A DNA stretch of 16,477 bases from CAYUYM01 sp964449305 (GTDB lineage: Bacteria > Bacteroidota > Ignavibacteria > SZUA-365 > CAYQST01): NCBI GenBank assembly GCA_964449305.1, contig CAYUYM010000064.1, positions 1-16,477 on the forward strand. The letters run 5' to 3'. The notes beneath the pieces are model-generated. The model worked only from the letters and a program-made list of their open reading frames with translations, was not told the origin of the DNA and did no database searches. This document shows, piece by piece, positions 15,721-16,477 of this stretch; within the stretch, counting starts at the first letter, position 1; every line of letters begins with the position of its first letter. A program made the translations under genes and the position numbers.

Positions 15721-16477
15721 TCAGTAGTCCATGCCGCCGCCGGGAGGCATCATCGGAGCGACAGGCTTGTCCTCCTTCTTTTCCACGATGGTGCACTCGG
15801 TGGTGATGAGCAGGGACGAGACGCTGGCGGCATTCTCGAGGGCGATGCGGGAGACCTTGGTCGGGTCGATGACGCCGGCCTTCATGAGGTTCTCGTACAC
15901 CTCGGTTGCAGCGTTGAAGCCGTAGTCGCCTTCACCGTCGAGCACCTTCTGGATGACGACGGAGCCTTCGAGGCCGGCATTGTTGACGATCTGACGGAGC
16001 GGTTCCTCAACAGCCTTGAACACGATGCCGCAGCCCACCTTCTGGTCGTGGTTCTCGAACTCGAGGTTCTCGATCTTCTTGCGGGCACGCAGGAAGGCCA
16101 CGCCGCCGCCCGGCACGATGCCTTCTTCCACGGCTGCGCGGGTTGCATGGAGGGCATCCTCCACGCGCGCCTTCTTCTCCTTCATCTCCACCTCGGTGGA
16201 GGCGCCGATCTTCAGCACGGCCACACCACCCGACAGCTTTGCCAGACGCTCCTGGAGCTTCTCGCGATCATAGTCCGACGTGGTGTTCTCCATCTGCGTC
16301 TTGATCTCGTTGATGCGCTTCTTGATGTCGGCATCCTGCCCGGCGCCCTCGACGATGGTCGTGTTGTCCTTGTCGATCTCCACCTTGCGTGCGGTGCCGA
16401 GGTAGGCCAGCGTGGTGTTTTCGAGCTTGAAGACCTTGTCCTCGCTGATCACGGTGCCGTTCGTGAGCACGGCGATG
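15721..16477 (-). CDS. groEL: Chaperonin GroEL, C-terminal part (start beyond window)
   Basis: About 251 C-terminal residues of the 60-kDa chaperonin; the frame is open to the window edge, so the N-terminal half and any groES lie to the right. It starts within the apical domain ('IAVLTNGTVISED'), then 'TTIVEGAG', 'TSDYDREKLQERLAKLSGGVAV', 'KIGASTEVEMKEKKARVEDALHATRAA' with the conserved ATPase aspartate of 'VEDAL' (E. coli Asp398 equivalent, from memory), 'PGGGVAFLR' for nucleotide binding, 'DYGFNAATE' and 'ENAASVSSLLITTECTIVE'. The tail is short, ending 'MMPPGGGMDY' rather than a long GGM repeat. It converges on the TPM operon across a hairpin. Stress regulation cannot be judged because the promoter is outside the window. 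Confidence 0.97.
   Translation of the reverse strand, partial: IAVLTNGTVISEDKVFKLENTTLAYLGTARKVEIDKDNTTIVEGAGQDADIKKRINEIKTQMENTTSDYDREKLQERLAKLSGGVAVLKIGASTEVEMKEKKARVEDALHATRAAVEEGIVPGGGVAFLRARKKIENLEFENHDQKVGCGIVFKAVEEPLRQIVNNAGLEGSVVIQKVLDGEGDYGFNAATEVYENLMKAGVIDPTKVSRIALENAASVSSLLITTECTIVEKKEDKPVAPMMPPGGGMDY

Noticed and set aside
1..16477. CRISPR arrays, transposases, integrases, tRNA or rRNA genes, toxin-antitoxin or defence genes
   Set aside because: Looked for on both strands; no regularly spaced repeats, no mobile-element proteins and no cloverleaf-like intergenic stretch were found.

Overview
The window looks like a chromosomal segment from a draft or metagenome-derived assembly (it carries a run of exactly 100 N) of a fairly GC-rich member of the Bacteroidota/Chlorobiota (FCB) group. 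The evidence is a secreted protein with a type IX secretion (T9SS) C-terminal sorting domain, a SecD with a low-complexity periplasmic insert, a GroEL ending in PGGGMDY, and promoter-like sequences of the Bacteroidota TTG / TAnnTTTG kind. Something near Ignavibacteria or Kapabacteria is my best guess; that placement is inference. Nearly all of the window is coding; the longest gene-free stretch is about 250 bases.

Left part (1-5301, + strand): a tripartite efflux operon. It holds a TolC-type outer-membrane channel (5' end outside the window), a lipoprotein membrane-fusion adaptor and an RND inner-membrane pump. All three are joined by ATGA stop/start overlaps and followed by a strong hairpin that also separates them from the convergent operon.

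Middle part (5328-10861, - strand): a compact operon, in transcription order secD, secF, a small STAS-domain protein, purA (interrupted by the assembly gap) and a DUF1611 P-loop protein whose start overlaps the purA stop. A TTGACA-type promoter overlapping a perfect inverted repeat lies upstream of secD. SecD and SecF drive the late, proton-powered step of Sec export. PurA commits IMP to AMP synthesis. The STAS protein resembles anti-sigma-factor antagonists. The DUF1611 protein is of uncertain role.

Right part: a 976-residue secreted protein on the - strand (11041-13971) with a von Willebrand A-like domain whose metal site is degenerate, a cohesin-like domain, further beta-rich modules and a T9SS sorting domain. 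Divergent from it on the + strand (14111-15651) are two translationally coupled TPM-domain membrane proteins. The 3' part of groEL (- strand, partial) closes the window, with a hairpin between the converging genes.

I see no CRISPR array, insertion sequence, tRNA/rRNA gene or defence island. Most of the content is housekeeping and efflux. The less ordinary items are the purA-DUF1611 coupling, the STAS gene inside the secDF-purA operon, and the secreted VWA/cohesin protein with a non-canonical MIDAS.
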